A stretch of DNA of 8,452 bases, taken from NCBI GenBank assembly GCA_007119395.1, contig SKPS01000035.1:1-8452 (forward strand), written 5' to 3'. Shown in pieces: positions 7,009-8,452 of the stretch; position 1 is the first letter of the stretch; each line of letters begins with the position of its first letter. The stretch comes from Lentimicrobiaceae bacterium. GTDB lineage: Bacteria; Bacteroidota; Bacteroidia; Bacteroidales; SKPS01. Below the pieces are notes generated by a model. It did not search any database, was not told the origin of the DNA, and saw only the letters and a program-made list of their open reading frames with translations. Both the position numbers and the translations under genes were made by a program.

Positions 7009-7025
7009 ACCCCACCCTTGGGGTT
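7009..7025 (+). terminator. Weak hairpin in the convergent birA/START-like gap
   Basis: The 103-bp gap at 6977-7079 contains ACCCC (7009-7013) able to pair with GGGGT (7021-7025) around a seven-base loop. The GC stem is short and no T-run follows directly on either strand, so this is at best a weak terminator. An overlapping GGGTT-T-AACCC-like symmetry follows. I see no better terminator for either gene. Confidence 0.2.
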
Positions 7026-7079
7026 AAACCCAGAGTCAGCAGAACAACGAGGTGCAAAAATAAATTTTCGTCAGGGATA

Positions 7080-7469
7080 CTAAGCTGTTAGCTTCCTGTT
7101 GATGGTGTCAACCAAGTGTTGCAGTGGTCTTGAGGCCAACATGCTGAGCATCGGATTGAGGTCAGCCTCCAAGGTGGTAATGCACTGCACCTTTTTATTG
7201 TCGAACTCTTTTATTCGTATCGTGAGTCGTAGCTGAAAAGGTGCCTTTTCAGACACAATTTGTACTTCACTGTTAGGGATCTTTTCCTGATAACGCAAGG
7301 AGATTTCAGCCATATTCCGAATTGAAAAGGAACAGAAATCTTCCGTGCTGTCCCAGTTCTCTATCTGGTCAGGCATCATCTTGCCAAGTTCATTGAATGA
7401 ACTCATCATGCCATACAGCTCACTGGCCGGGCGGGAGGAGAGATCCGCGGGACTATCAAATCGTTTCAT
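7080..7469 (-). CDS. SRPBCC (START/Bet v 1-like) family protein
   Basis: This is a 129-residue soluble protein of the small SRPBCC type that Bacteroidota carry next to pyrE. The first strand region (about 1-18), a helix with SSFNELGKMMPDQ (23-35), then WDSTEDFCSFSI (39-50), alternating strands at about 55-103, and the closing DLNPMLSMLASRPLQHLVDTI helix around 103-124 follow the family layout: a beta sheet wrapped around a hydrophobic cavity and closed by a long C-terminal helix. The family binds lipids or other hydrophobic ligands; no ligand or catalytic residue can be read here. The gene starts 3 bp after the pyrE stop, so it is almost certainly co-transcribed with pyrE. Its function is unknown; the family call is fairly confident. 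Confidence 0.85.
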   Translation of the reverse strand: MKRFDSPADLSSRPASELYGMMSSFNELGKMMPDQIENWDSTEDFCSFSIRNMAEISLRYQEKIPNSEVQIVSEKAPFQLRLTIRIKEFDNKKVQCITTLEADLNPMLSMLASRPLQHLVDTINRKLTA

Positions 7470-7472
7470 GCA

Positions 7473-8120
7473 CTATTTCTCTTTGCCCCAGTTGGCAGGA
7501 TCCTCTCGCCATTTCGACAAGAGCTCTTCCTGAGCAGCGAATATATAGTCAGATTCCAGGGCATGTTTGATCAGATAGGGGTAACTGCTTAGGGTGTAAA
7601 GCTTACATTTAGCTTCTTGAAAAGCCTTCTCGGCCTGAGGAAATCCATAGGTAAAGATGGCCACCATACCTTTCACCTGACATCCCGCTGCGCGCAATGC
7701 GTCAACAGCAGCCAGACTGCTTTTCCCGGTGCTAATCAGATCCTCGACCACAACAACTGATTGACCCGCTTCCACGACTCCCTCAATCTGGTTTCCTAAA
7801 CCATGCTTCTTTTCAGCACCTCTCACATACACGAAAGGCAATCCTATGTCCTGCGCAACAAGTGCGCCTAATGCTATGGCACCGGTGGCAACACCTGCAA
7901 TCACATCTACATCACCAAACTCCTCCTCAATCAACTTCACCATCTCCTGACGCAGATAGGTGCGAATCTGCGGGTAGGATAAAGTCTTTCTGTTATCGCA
8001 GTAGATGGGAGATTTCCATCCGGAAGACCAGGTGAATGGATTTGACGGATTCAGTTTTATTGCCTTAATTTGCAATAAATGCTCCGCTGTTTTATATGCT
8101 CTCTCTTCAATGTAATTCAT
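7473..8120 (-). CDS. pyrE: Orotate phosphoribosyltransferase
   Basis: PyrE joins orotate to PRPP to form orotidine 5'-monophosphate in de novo pyrimidine synthesis. The 215-residue protein has the N-terminal block FTWSSGWKSPIYCDNRK (29-45), the flexible-loop residues around KKHG (104-107), and the PRPP-binding motif VVVVEDLISTGKS (122-134) with both acidic residues. The length fits the family (about 210-215). ATG 8120 is fixed by the family start pattern (TAEHLLQIKAIKLNP near 11-25); there is no later usable Met. A TAnnTTTG element lies just four bases upstream, so the mRNA may have almost no leader. The START-like gene follows 3 bp after its stop, and a NUDIX gene diverges 7 bp upstream. Confidence 0.96.
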   Translation of the reverse strand: MNYIEERAYKTAEHLLQIKAIKLNPSNPFTWSSGWKSPIYCDNRKTLSYPQIRTYLRQEMVKLIEEEFGDVDVIAGVATGAIALGALVAQDIGLPFVYVRGAEKKHGLGNQIEGVVEAGQSVVVVEDLISTGKSSLAAVDALRAAGCQVKGMVAIFTYGFPQAEKAFQEAKCKLYTLSSYPYLIKHALESDYIFAAQEELLSKWREDPANWGKEK

Positions 8121-8124
8121 GTCG

Positions 8125-8132
8125 CAAATGTA
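8125..8132 (-). promoter_or_regulatory. Candidate pyrE -7 promoter element (TACATTTG)
   Basis: Read on the minus strand, TACATTTG fits TAnnTTTG and is followed by CGAC and the pyrE ATG. Initiation at the usual distance would give a leaderless or nearly leaderless pyrE transcript. The element overlaps the start codon of the divergent NUDIX gene. No TTG is at the usual 17-23-base spacing; the nearest is 11 bases away, which weakens the call. Confidence 0.35.
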
Positions 8133-8452
8133 TACAATTTATTCAAAAAACCAGTCGATAATTTTCTTTGCAGACCAAAGCCTTCCTCTTAATCTGGCTG
8201 ATGATGACGTGGTAATTCACCCCTTAAGAAAAGAGGGAATCAACAGTCAGATACTTAGCACGCTCGATCAGCAAAAAAAGAACAGAATATTTGTTAAAGA
8301 TAACGATCGATACACCTTCCAACGTGAATTTATAAGGTATTATTATCCTGTTACAGCAGCAGGGGGAGTAGTTCAGAAAAGGTGTACATCGCAAGTTCTT
8401 TTTATAAAGAGGCATGGAATATGGGATCTCCCTAAAGGGAAGCTGGATCCCG
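8128..8452 (+). CDS. NUDIX hydrolase, 5' part (runs off the window)
   Basis: An open frame from ATG 8128 to the window end encodes 108 residues with no stop. The N-terminus (MYTIYSKNQSIIF) and the segment after it (about 1-75) match the N-terminal extension of a Bacteroidota NUDIX family that begins MYK-I/V-F. The NUDIX domain starts at YYYPVTAAGGVV (about 75-86), then QVLFIKRHGIWDLPKGKLDP (89-108). The window ends just inside the Nudix box (GX5EX7REUXEEXGU), so the catalytic glutamates are not visible. Such proteins cleave nucleoside diphosphate-linked compounds, but the substrate cannot be inferred. It diverges from pyrE with only 7 bp between start codons, so its promoter must lie inside pyrE coding DNA; I see no convincing one there. 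Confidence 0.85.
   Translation, partial: MYTIYSKNQSIIFFADQSLPLNLADDDVVIHPLRKEGINSQILSTLDQQKKNRIFVKDNDRYTFQREFIRYYYPVTAAGGVVQKRCTSQVLFIKRHGIWDLPKGKLDP

Noticed and set aside
1..8452. CRISPR arrays, insertion sequences, tRNA genes or riboswitches
   Set aside because: I found no spaced repeats, terminal inverted repeats, transposase motifs, cloverleaf signals or long structured leaders; gaps between genes are all under about 160 bp.

Overview
The window looks like chromosomal DNA from a member of the Bacteroidota (Cytophaga-Flavobacterium-Bacteroides group). The reasons are the gene families (a DUF3822 protein, a solo LUD-domain protein next to ftsH and cdsA, an HTH-less biotin ligase, a START-like protein next to pyrE), the general lack of Shine-Dalgarno sequences, and TAnnTTTG-type -7 promoter elements in front of several genes. 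Genus and order cannot be read from the sequence alone. Base composition looks even across the window. I see no mobile elements, tRNA or rRNA genes, CRISPR arrays or long repeats: this is a compact block of housekeeping genes.

Layout. (1) Bases 1-154 are a left edge with a candidate promoter and no secure gene. (2) A plus-strand run covers 155-2369: a three-TM protein with a pilin-like soluble domain, a DUF3822 protein, and rsmD (16S rRNA guanine-N2 methyltransferase). (3) A minus-strand operon runs from 6128 down to 2326: rsfS, ftsH, a LUD-domain protein and cdsA. Its genes are separated by 6 bp or overlap, and its last gene converges on and overlaps the end of rsmD. (4) birA (6218-6976, plus) diverges from rsfS across an 89-bp gap. 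(5) pyrE and an SRPBCC/START-like gene form a minus-strand pair (8120-7080) that converges on birA. (6) A NUDIX hydrolase gene starts at 8128 on the plus strand, only 7 bp from the divergent pyrE start, and runs off the right edge.

Functionally the block mixes ribosome maturation and silencing (RsmD, RsfS), membrane protein quality control (FtsH), phospholipid synthesis (CdsA), protein biotinylation for acetyl-CoA carboxylase (BirA) and pyrimidine synthesis (PyrE). The least understood parts are the TM protein/DUF3822 pair, the solo LUD protein and the START-like protein. I found no convincing new defence, mobile or secretion system. The points most worth following are the possible PilM/pilin-like pair beside rsmD, the very tight pyrE/NUDIX divergent start with a possibly leaderless pyrE mRNA, and the gene overlaps.
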